64,000 nucleotides of DNA. Origin: Limnanthes douglasii subsp. nivea. Lineage: Eukaryota > Streptophyta > Magnoliopsida > Brassicales > Limnanthaceae. A model generated the notes under the pieces. That model made no database searches and had not been told where the DNA came from. It worked only from the letters and a program-made list of their open reading frames with translations. How positions within the stretch are numbered: position 1 is the stretch's first letter; each line of letters opens with the position of its first letter. Shown piece after piece: positions 22,605 through 33,659 of the stretch. The stretch covers positions 248,680,925 to 248,744,924 of the forward strand of contig JAUPFV010000001.1 of assembly GCA_036936605.1 (NCBI GenBank). Reading direction: 5' to 3'. The translations under genes and the position numbers were made by a program.

Positions 22605-22964
22605 ATGACTTCTAAAATATCCCAAGGGAAAAATATCTAGAATATTTTAGGGGTCACATATATATTTGAGAGATAAAGACAAAAATTCGAGAGTGAGAAA
22701 CCACCAAAAGTAGTAATATAGACATAAATGTTCACCATTTCCAAGAAAATGTACATTGCTTTATCGTAATGGTGGTGGGAATTTGACCTATATAATTAGT
22801 CTATTTTTTTTATTATTCCATCCCATTAATCAATTAAATTAAATATATTTACTCCTTATTACACAAAATACTCTTAATGTTACTTGGGTTTATATTATGA
22901 AGTAAATACCAGTCCAATAATTTACCGGTTTGACATGTTGGTCACATAATTCGTACCTTTATCA
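22605..22964 (-). repeat. Element C 3' LTR
   Basis: It starts TGATGACTTC on the plus strand, directly after the satellite, and ends CTTTATCA. The following ATAGCTTCCCTAATCTT aligns with the antisense polypurine tract of D and E (GTAGCCCCCCTAGTTCT). The length is 360 bp. No second copy is present to confirm it. Confidence 0.6.
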
Positions 22965-23253
22965 ATAGCTTCCCTAATCTTTGTGAAGAATTCTGATGGA
23001 GAACAAGTTTTGATGCTGCTTTAGATTCTATAAGTATTTATACTTTGGCTTGTAGCCAAACTTGTGATCTAAATAGACATGGGTCGGATAATCTTATCTC
23101 CGATGATTCTTGCTTATGGAAATTATTAGCCTCGAGAACTGTCTACATCACGCATATTTTGTTTTGTACACGTATCATAAATACATTCGACCTATGCAAC
23201 ATAGCTTTATAAATTTGTTACTCCTTCTCTATTTTCTTACTTTTCGCTAGTTC

Positions 23254-23470
<217 letters not shown>

Positions 23471-23499
23471 ATTATGATCAAACCACCGCAAAACCAAAT

Positions 23500-25790
23500 T
23501 TCTGATAGACCGTTGCGGAAAAACCTTTACAAGATAAATTTTTCTTTCATGTGTTTTTTTTTTTCATATTGTGCTCCTCCTTTGGAGTTATATGAACAAT
23601 ATGTTCGAGGTGAATATTTTATTTATAAAGTCAATTAATTTTTATGTTTTGCCTAGAAGACACCGTTGACTAACTGCCAATTTATGAGAAAGTCGAGCAA
23701 AGAAGAGCCACCGAGATTGTAGATGATAGACCTAGCCATTTTGCTCAAGTATTTGATTACAAAACTGGTGCATCAAGAAACAAATATCAAGAACTGGTTG
23801 GTCCATCTTGTTCTTCAACCCCTTATAGTCATCATTCGATAAGTACCATATCCCCTGTAACAAAATCATTCGCATGAAAATGACCATTGTTCCCGATATA
23901 TTTCGATAAGCTAGTCCGAAACTGAAAAGATTTCTTCCATAAAAAATCCTTTGGCACCTTTTAAAAAAAGAAAACATTCCCTTAATTATAAAGACAAGAA
24001 ATCCAAAAGAACCATGATAATTCCTATGGACTCTAATACTCCGCCAGATGAATCAGTTAAGTTTGTATGGAAGGTTCCCATATGAGATTAGTGGATTCTT
24101 GTAAGTCAAGCTATGAATCTAGAAGGATCTTTTGGGTCTAAAAAATGAATATCAGTTGCCAAATAAAATATGGTGTGATTGGTTGATAAACCTGAAGAAG
24201 AGGATGATGACCAAAATAAATTGAGATTGAACATTAGTAGATCAAATGAAATAAGAGGTGGCACTGATAATGAGGTTGAAAATCGATATCTCGTAGATCC
24301 GTTTAGCATTAAGTACAATTATCTATCCGACGAGTAATAGTCAAAACTTCGAAGACCTTAGGGGATTCCACAGTCAGCTCATATCCGTTTTCCTAAAGCT
24401 AGAGAGAAACCATTGTATGTCAAGAAGAGTAAACCTATGGTTTATCCAGACATCTTAATTAGGGACTTCAGTTTTATTTAGACCCTACTACCGTTCGGTA
24501 CTTTGAATTGGTGGAACTTTTCTATAGTAAATCTAGTATGAATACATGTGTCACTCTCATGTATGTATCATTGCATCGAAGATTTATAGAATCAAACTTC
24601 TCAAGTAGTTCGTGATATTTATTTCCCTTTTGATGAACCTTCACATCATTTTATTTCATCATCGTAGGGGATGAGTACAAACTCGTGGATGATCTTCTTG
24701 AAGCAGAGAAGACTTGGAAGCAACAATTATTTTTTTATTAGTGGATGTTGGGAGAATAGTATGAAAATTTTACAGAAGAAAAACCCTAGCTAATTTTTGA
24801 AGAAGTGGAAAAGTATAGGTATATTTGGTATTTAGTATGTCTAGTCTTGGATTGTTATGAACCTTTAATGTTTGATTTTTATATACAATTGTGTTTTGCT
24901 GTAATCTCTAAATCCAAAAAATAGCATATGAAAGCTACTTAAAAGACTTTCGCCGACTTAACCAAGTGGGCCAGATGAAAGTGGTTAAGTCAATTTCAAA
25001 ACTACCTTACTCTGGTCAGCCTGGCCCGAAGCTACCGATCGCGTACGAGTCAAGAAACTAATTTATCTTTGGAACAATTGATGCCCTGCTTGGTCAAGTT
25101 AAATTTTTAAAATGATTGGCTACTCTTGACACTCAAGTTTTCCTTCCAACCAGAAAAAGGTTTCGAGCCACAGAGTTAAAAAAGAATCTTTTGATGGTCT
25201 GGTCAGAAAGAAATCCAAGAAAAACCCTAAGGAATAGAAGAAATCTATTTTGGCTGATTCGAAGGTCAAAAAGCAAATAAATGAGGTTGTTGGTCTGATA
25301 GTGACTGAGAAAAATAAAAATAATTTCATCAAGAATATGATTTTGCTATGCTAAAAATAATTTCAAGAGCATAACACGATAATGAAAGAAAATACCTTTC
25401 ATTTTGATACTCTTATGAAAAATACGAAGAACATGTAGTTGTTACCCAATACACAAAAGAATATAAGAAAATAATTGTCGATGTTCTTGGTGTCTTCAAA
25501 GACCAAGCTAAAAAAGACAAAATAACCGCGATTCCTACTTATGCCGATGAATACATAAGAGCCCTAAATTAGCGCGACACTATAGCCAAATATGCGATGG
25601 TCACCAGCTTTAACGAAACATTACCGGATTTGAACTTAGGATTTTATAGGAATGTGGTTTTGGAGGAAGAATGTCCCATATATATATTTAGAAGAGGAAT
25701 AAGAGACATATAGAGAATCGGGTAGTAATGGTGATAATGATGGTTATGTAAGTGCATAGTCCGAAGAGAAAAGTTCCAAATAAAGTCAAT
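23500..25790 (+). pseudogene. Element C antisense gene (aORF) remnant
   Basis: Read on the plus strand in broken frames, pieces align in order with the aORF of D and E. The clearest is at about 24670-24790: KLVDDLLEAEKTWKQQ followed by SGCWENS, matching the end of the central domain. Before it, at about 24430-24560, is a decayed PDIFNWGLQF-like stretch. Near the end, at about 25540-25700, is a copy of the ADEYIRAL, NETLPDLNLGF and EEECP block that precedes the acidic tail in E. There are many stops. The intron cannot be placed with confidence. Confidence 0.65.
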
Positions 25791-25842
25791 CTGAAGAAAA
25801 TCTTAAGGATAAAACTGAATTTTTTTTTGCAAAAGAACCAAT

Positions 25843-25992
25843 AACATGTCCACTATTGTTCGAACTTTTTAAACATGACTAACTAGTTTAAGAAACTTTT
25901 AAACACGACCAACTAATGTTGGTGCCTTTTAAACATGTCCAACTAATATTGGAGCCTTTAGAATATGACCAACTATTGTTGAAACCTTTTAA
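25843..25992 (+). repeat. 30-bp tandem array, element C
   Basis: Five copies of a 30-bp unit like AACATGTCCAACTAATATTG lie between the aORF and pol remnants, the same location as the arrays in B, D and E. Confidence 0.85.
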
Positions 25993-26084
25993 AGTAAGAT
26001 TTTGGGTCGGATTTTCTACTCCTATAAAAAATAAAGCTGGGGAATATTGGAGGCAAATGACTTACATTCACTAGCCGGCTATGT

Positions 26085-26140
26085 AGGAACCTCAATAAAA
26101 CCTTCATGCGCCACCATGGTAGGAAAGAGCATGCCACCGG
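26085..26140. other. Conserved block after pol, element C
   Basis: ACCTCAATAAAACCTTCATG and GGTAGGAAAGAGCATGCC align with the blocks in B, D and E next to the pol stop. Confidence 0.6.
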
Positions 26141-26259
26141 TCATTACACAATTTATTAAAAATATTTTACAGTTCTTATATACTTATTCCAAATACAACC
26201 TCATATGTTTGATGTTCCAGGGTGTTGAAATGCTTTTAATTCTTAGTCTTCCAACTGAT

Positions 26260-27690
26260 AAGTTCCTGGATTTAACCCTACTACTTACCAAATAAGATCA
26301 TTCACAATTTGGCCCCAACTTTCCAAGTCATTTATCTTTAATATACAAGAAACCTTCTTTAAAAACTTATCCCTTACTTTAAATAACCTTCGACAGACTC
26401 GAGATATATATCTATTTCTTATTAAAGTTTGATAACGCATGAATCTTAGATATGATTTTATCCTTTTCTCATCGACCAAGTCAAGTTTGGCTCTTTTGGC
26501 TTCATCAGTGCCAAGCTTTGAGTAGTCCGTCTTCTAAAAGTCGAAAGTGCTGGTTCATAAATGGTTATTGCATGCATCACATAGAATAAAGAAAAATGTG
26601 ATTCATGGGCCGCTGCCTGAGGGGTCATTCAGTAAGCCCACAATACTTTCTGGAGGTAATTTAGCCATTTTTGCGAAAGCCTCCTCTAAATTATTTCTTA
26701 TCCATCAAGGATAGTTATGTTTGTAACCTTCACTTTCCTATTAGCTTGAGGGTAGAACGATGTCGAAAATCAATGATAGATGCCTATGGAAAAGCAGAAA
26801 GCTTCCATAGTTTTGTTATAAAAATGAGGGTTGTTATCTGTGGTGATTGTTCACGCGACTCTAAACGTACAACATATGTTAGATATAATACATTTGATAA
26901 CATCGTTTGCTTTATTTTTGGATAAAGACTATGAATCCACCCACTTAGAAAAATTATCAACAATTACTACAATGGTTTGACGACCCCCGGAAGCCATAGG
27001 TAACGACCTGAATATATATAATCTACATCTACCAAAAGGAAATGGTTCAAATATTGATTCAAACAGTACAACTGGCTTACGTATGATGTTGGAAAATTGG
27101 CTAAAATTATCACACCTTCTGACTAACTTTTTGGCATTACCCACAATGGAAGGCTAATAATATTTGGCCAATAAAACATTTTGTGTCAATTTTCTAAACC
27201 AAATAACGAGCCAATCTCTCTCCATCATGTAGTTCAGAGAGTACCATATATGACTCATTAGTTTGAATGAACCGCACAAATTATTAAGTTAAATATATTT
27301 TTTAGAAAATATCTCTGACGACCGCAAAACTATGTGCCTTAAATCCCAATTTTTAGCTAATGCTTTATAAACTGGAAAAGTGTTTCTAATTATAAGTTAT
27401 TTAAGCGCATGCCTCCAATATTTCTCCACATTTGTTGAAATGTTCCATTTTTACTTTGTATCTAATATATTTTCAGAGGTTGTTATTATCTAATGATGAT
27501 CTTGTTCGAGCATCGAAGATACCGTTCAGAGTATGCTATAGTTGCCACAGAATCAACAGTAGAATTATATGCCCGGTGAACGTGTCCATACTGAATGCTT
27601 TTGAACAAGGTTGCTAGTTCTTTTAATGCATTTAGGTACTAAGCTAGATGGTATTCCCTTACCTTGGCCTACCTTGATGGTGGGTTAGTT
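26260..27690 (-). pseudogene. Element C integrase and RNase H remnant
   Basis: The minus strand at 26479-26285 has the integrase C-terminal region (RYQTLIRNRY, KVRDKFLKKV). At 26600-26925 is the catalytic core, heavily decayed. At 27144-26929 is the zinc-binding end, then SLPMASGGRQTIVVIVDNFS. Above about 27480 the end of the second RNase H is faintly visible. There are stops and frameshifts throughout. Confidence 0.75.
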
Positions 27691-30600
27691 ATGTTGTAAA
27701 TCAATGGATAACACCATATATGGAAAACATTATCCATATCTTCACGAACGAACATAAATTAGGGAACAAAACTAGCAATCGGTAAGTGATATTTTCATTT
27801 ACAAACTTAAATTTTATAAATTCAATGTTAAAACAAGAATTTATTTATTTATATATTATAGGGCAGATAGTGCTCACTAGATTCTAATATACTACCTCGG
27901 TACAAATCTATGAAGTTTTTATCAATTTTGGACGTCCGTTCATAGTCATGCAGAAGTATTGTATAAATTGATATATATAAAGAATTAAAAGGTAATTTAT
28001 CTTATACGGTCTTTTACATTATCGACAAGATTTATAACGTGCTAGACAAATAGACGTAGATCAGCTAACTTGTAATTACATTATTAGAAATGTTTACGAG
28101 CTACCGTATGCATGTAAGATATATATGGACAAGAGAGAATGTAAGCCATTTTCTCTAAAATAATTTGATATACATTTGAATACTTTTAAATATTTTTCAA
28201 GGAAAATAGGTACGGAAGATGACCTAACATAAAAAATTAGAATAATGGAAATTTCTATCAGAGGTTACGATCCAAATATTCAATATCATATTATGAACAG
28301 GATGATGCAAATCTCCAAACCCAAAACATGTCACATATTAGTGTATAATGAACCAATTATCACTAAAGATAATAAAAAAACCAGGTACAGACTAATCAAC
28401 GAATGAGACCTATCGAACATGCTAATAGTCATATTTATAGTGCTAAAACGTCTGATATGATAGCTGGCATAAGTATTTCAAAAGAAAATCCATTCATAGT
28501 ACCAAAGCTAAAGTTTCTATGAAGAAGAAAGAGAAAGTTACTTGAAAAAGTAAATCTAGTAATACGAGTGATATTATTGGTTACAAAAGATGCTTTCCAA
28601 AATATTTACTTAATTATATTAGCAGCATGAAAGAAGTTGCTCAACGGTTAGTGCAGTTATATCAGGCCGTAGTTATATGAATATATAGTTCTGATGACTC
28701 ATGGAAATTGGTGAGATGAGATTCAATTTACGAATTTAAAGCTTAACACGAATTTTTGGGTGGCAGTATTCGCTGGTGAAAATATTTTAGACGACCTACT
28801 TGATAGATTATATTAGTTTAAAGTATACAAGGTTGGTAATATATATTGCATTACATTACCCGACATCGATTTAATGATAGCCACTCAATATCAAATACGC
28901 GGTATACCTATCTCTTCACTTGTCCTATGTGTATCTACCTTTACATGGTTTCCCACCTTAATCGTGTTTTATAAAAGAAGTTGGTGTTAGTTTCATACAT
29001 AACAATAACATTGTTCACGTAAGTAAAGCAATATACTTATTTTATACTATGTTATGTTATGATATGTTACGTTACACTAAGTTATCAACATTATATTTCT
29101 ACATGTTATTTTGGATGGACAGTTATCGGTAACACCCGGTATGGTACCCGTTTTGCTCCGAAAAAATTGGATTGCAATTTCGCTCAACTGAAAATTCAAT
29201 TTTTTAACCAAATCAAGTATGTCCAAACATCTACTGCACGTAGTAGAGAAACACATTTTATCAAATTGACCAAAAACCATTGATTATACTACGTTTGTAT
29301 GAATGAATTCCACAGGTTACTTCTTTAAGTTTTGTTTTTACGAAATAATTACAAGTTATTTACATATCGTTCAGATATTAATATTTCATTTAAGTCTAAT
29401 TTTTGTATTATTCGATTTTTTTAATCCATATGATATTTATGTATGTTTTCTTGTAAAATTGCCCACCACATGCTAAAAATGTAATTTTTTTTATAATATG
29501 CATGTTACTAATCGCATTTAGAGTGTGGAAAAATATATACATGTGCGCACTACTAGTTCGCCTCATGGTACTACATCCATGCGCTCTCGGTGCAACATGG
29601 TGTATATAATGAACACACTTATTGCGATAAGATGTATATTTTCGCATATTTTGAGTGTGGTTAGTAACCTGCATGTTTTTAAAAAAATCATTTTCCACTT
29701 GTACTATGTAAACTGATAGTTGAAATAAGTTATCGTAAAAAAAAATTGTTACAAATACATGGTGCAATTTGAGCCTCGTACAAAATATTGCTTATATGTT
29801 ATGCCAATTTCATATCATCAACTTCATATATTCCTTTTTAATTTTCTAGTCAATCTGAGCCTCATACATAGCTTTTTTTTATCTTGTTTGTTATTTGATA
29901 ACGTACCCCATCCAAATATTTTTCGGTTGTACTATTGGTGATAAAAAAAATAACAACTGAAACGCAGTATGGCGTCCTCGCCATTAAGGTTGAAAACCAA
30001 TTATACCCATTGAGTCTTTAGATACTTACACATAGTTTTAACCTCATTTACACGTCATGAAGTTTATGGTGGCTCGACATGATTTATACCATTTTGATAG
30101 TATAACGGGCAGAGAATTTCCTCCCAATAATGTTTACCTTATTCGTTGTGGTAGGTTCTTATCATTTCTACAACGAATTTCTTCGAATATTCATCTTCAA
30201 CATTAGTCCACATAGGCATATTTTTTTTCAACAATGTAAGTTTTAAAGGTTAAGTTTTTACAATAATGAAGTATATATTTATTGAGCTTTAGTTGAGGAT
30301 ACTACAATCTAAATAGATTTATCAATATCTGACACGTGTAAGTCGTGGATAACGTAATCCCCTTAACCAATATGTTTGGGGTACCTATTGGATAAAACTA
30401 ACGCAACTCTCATTGTATGTCAAGATAGACCCCCGCGATGAGTGTCAGATAAGGTAATCAAAATGGACCGATAAATATTCAACACGTATGAGTTATGAAT
30501 ACCGAAATATATTCTCATCGAGTTTAATATGACTATATTCTATATAGATTAAACTATGAAATGACTTATAGTTCAATAAAATTCATAAAGCTACTAGACA

Positions 30601-30960
30601 TTAAAATTCTACATAAAAACTTCATAACAAGATAATCATAACACAATAAAACTTAAATATCAAACTTGTACATACAAAAAATGCAATAAAATGAATCTCG
30701 ATAACGACGACACTCAAGTAAAGGCTCGTAAATCTTCTTCATAGTCAAGTCATAGTATATCACTTCCATATCGAGTAGCTCATTCATCAAGTCATGTAGC
30801 CTCCCTTGATAATGATCATATAGGAGTTCACCCCAACAGATGTATAAGTGGGTTGAGACTCGTAATCGTCAATACGTACTATATGTTAGTCCTTACCCAT
30901 AAATGGTATAAAAATACCATCCATAATGACTGAGCTGATGTAAGCACCTCGCGACAAAGA
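27691..30960. other. AT-rich intergenic DNA, unassigned
   Basis: I see no gene, LTR or array I can support. Around 28250-28700 the composition is less extreme and a decayed coding origin is possible. The overlapping open frames on both strands at 29059-29283 look accidental. Confidence 0.45.
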
Positions 30961-30974
30961 ATCAACAGTATGGA

Positions 30975-32160
30975 ATTGTCATACAGTCCAAATAGATGCA
31001 TTCCACAAATAACATGTGGTTACACGTTTAGATCTACTAATACCTACCAAGAAATATCTTAGTGAACCAAATACCTCTTGAACATACCCTAATTTTCGAG
31101 TGACACAAAATGGATAGTAAGCTTCCACAATATCCCAAGATTTCAATGTAACATCTAAAAAAGCAACCTCACAGGAAAATCTAATGTCACGTATAAGTAT
31201 ATATGGAATAAAAATAATATTAGTATAAATTAAATTCATATCAAAATAAATAGAAATATAGTAAAAATAGAAAACGAAACATAAAACTTACATCCTCCTT
31301 TAAGAACATAGATAAAGACTGACGAATATGGTCTAAAGTCTTTTGGTTTGAACGAAAAAGATGAGGTGCATATCTATATGTGGTTAGTTGGATGATAACA
31401 TACAGAATTGAAATGCGTATTTGCAAGCACCGTAAAATGATCGTAAATCCATGTCTCTAACGATATCAAGAGACAGGTAAAATCCGAGGTGCCATGTAAA
31501 CGATTTTTACAAAGCTGGTAATATAATTGGGATACTATGGTCTGACCTTATTTATACTTACCTGGCCTATTATAGTTCTCAATAAACTGTAGATAGTCAA
31601 GGGAAATAGTGTTACCCAACTTGTTCCCAAAAATCCAATAACCAAACATATGTAGTAAATAACCCATAATCGCATGAACAACCATATCATCAGTGATCAC
31701 ATCATCGAAACATTTACTTTACATATAAGTGTCACACAAAAACTGAAGATGAACATGTTTGTCACTAGCACCATGATTTTCCTTAAGTTCTACAATTAAG
31801 GTTTGATAATCTACACCAACAAATTGAGAAACTGCACATATTCTTTGAGCTTTACTAGGATATAAAACAAGATCAAAACTTTAACCTCTTACGAGAAGAC
31901 CAATGATAGTGTGTGCATCGTTGAACGTCACCGTCATCTCACCAAAAGAGAAATACAACAAATTAGTCTCTGAATATCACCCCATTGATAATGCCTCGAG
32001 TAAGTGAACGTTGGTATACAAACGCGAGAGACAATCGAGAAGATGACCAAAACATGTCGCCATAACTGTATTTTTAACCCGACTCCGATGAGTGAGATCC
32101 CAATAGTGATGGATCACATACATAGTGTAACATCTTAACGATACTTTAGCCTACAAAATA
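30975..32160 (-). pseudogene. Plant mobile domain (MAIL/PP7-long-form-like) pseudogene
   Basis: Minus-strand blocks fit the plant mobile domain family, shared by MAIN/MAIL proteins and some Mutator-like and Gypsy elements. At about 31960-31890 lies FSFGEMTVTFNDAHTIIGLLVRG, close to the family pattern GEMT-TL-D-LLGL-G. At about 31880-31740 lies AQRICAVSQFVGVDYQTL with a downstream helix. At about 31600-31400 are YYQLCKNRLHGTSDFTCLL and LETWIYDHF. At 31190-30980 is a C-terminal part with WDIVEAYYPFCVTRKLGYVQ. A GGTAAGT near 31565 could be a splice donor. Frames are broken and no start is visible. The family call is from memory of its motifs. Confidence 0.6.
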
Positions 32161-32797
32161 TAAAAACAAATTAACGATATAACAAGTTTAACAACAAAAT
32201 TATCTACATGTTGATACCGATCTTTAATAACAAAAGAAGTATAACAACAAAAAGCACTTTGTCATATTCGAAAAAAATACTTGCACAAAGTAATTTCATG
32301 AAACAATTTATATAATCAAGATAATAATAAATTATATAAGTTCATAATAAAATAAACTGAACAAAATAACAAAAATTGCATAAAGTAACTCTATAAAAAA
32401 AATAAGATAATAATAAATTATATGAGTCTCATGTAACATCAACTTCTTAATCACCATCATTTAACAAAAACTAAACCATGTCAAAGCTCTTATGACATAA
32501 ATATATCAAGAGTTTGAAGTATGCAGTTAGACAAAAACAAAGAATTGTATTAGGTCTAAATTATATACTAGAATTTACGCAAAATTGGTCAGTCACATTT
32601 TTTAATAACAAGTTTAGTACTTTTAAAACATTCAACAACAACAAAAATTAAAAAAACTAAAAGTCTACAGTGGCCATATGTCGTCAAGAACTAATAAGGT
32701 TGATAAGTTGATCTATCTCAAGCAATGCTATGCAAACACAATAAGAAAAAGTTTTGAATTTCATATTGAAGTCCTCATTGTATCTCTAATGTATGTC
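32161..32797. other. AT-rich spacer, nothing recognised
   Basis: No coding, RNA or repeat feature can be supported between the mobile domain remnant and element D. Confidence 0.5.
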
Positions 32798-32802
32798 ATA
32801 AG
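32798..32802. other. Target site duplication of element D, left
   Basis: ATAAG here is repeated at 43297-43301, immediately outside both LTRs. Confidence 0.9.
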
Positions 32803-33095
32803 TGGTATGAATTAAAGCTGAACTAAGTAAATCAAGAACACAATTCTTCACAGAGAGAGTTTTCAGTAGAGAAAGTAGTATTGCACTTCTGATTATTTCA
32901 TAAGTGTAACTGTCTTCCTCAGCCTCTATAAATAGACCAGGTGAATCAGTTACAAAGGTAGTTACATAAGTGAATATTTACAACTTAGTCCCTATCTCTC
33001 TCATAAAAGTACAATCTTGCTTTATATTTGTAAGACTTATCAATCTAGTCCTTACTAATTACATTTAGGTCCCTGTAAAATATCTTTCCTTATCA
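32803..33095 (-). repeat. Element D 3' LTR
   Basis: It is identical to 43004-43296 over all 293 bases. Ends are TGGTATGA and CCTTATCA on the plus strand. A clear TATAAATA (32927-32934) reads on the plus strand, opposite to gag-pol and towards the aORF. The minus strand shows only TATTTATA at that place. Confidence 0.95.
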
Positions 33096-33112
33096 GTAGC
33101 CCCCCTAGTTCT
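33096..33112 (-). other. Element D polypurine tract
   Basis: The minus strand reads AGAACTAGGGGGGCTAC directly before the LTR start TGATAAGG. Confidence 0.85.
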
Positions 33113-33476
33113 TATACAAACAATTTATAAGAACTAGTCGCTCTTCGAACTTCACCCTGAACAAATACAACTCTCTTCACTTTGCTTCTTCAACGATCTG
33201 TAGCTTCTCTTCGAATTCATTAATAAGTGCAAACAGATTTCCCAATCGCTTCGAACTTATTAACTTGAAGTATAGCCTCGCTTTTACTTCGAATATTATT
33301 ACTAGGAGCATAGTTTTGCTGATACTTCGAAATCCCTGATCCCTACTTGATAGATTGATTAGACCTTTAATAGTAGACCTATGACACTATACCTTTTCTT
33401 TTCGTTTCACATTCCACCCAATGAGAGCAACTCACTGGTTTTGCTTCTCCACATTCTCAACGTCACTCCTTTAACC

Positions 33477-33484
33477 TATAAATA
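33477..33484 (+). promoter_or_regulatory. TATA box of element D aORF
   Basis: CCTATAAATACCC lies 176 bases upstream of the aORF ATG, inside the element between the polypurine tract and the gene. Matching boxes are at 19670-19677 (B, minus) and 53274-53281 (E). Confidence 0.75.
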
Positions 33485-33659
33485 CCCAACTCTTCATTCA
33501 CTCAAAACTTTTTAGAGAAATCACCTCTTGAACCATCTTCAACCTGTTCTTCATCTTCATCCTATTCTTCAAGCCATCTTCAACCTGTTCTTCATAAACC
33601 TTTAAATTACTTCATCTTTTTCATCCTCCAAAGCAACCTCTCAGATCGATACCCATTGT

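Noticed and set aside
29059..29283. Overlapping open frames on both strands
   Set aside because: No motif, splice context or homologous copy in the window. Likely chance.
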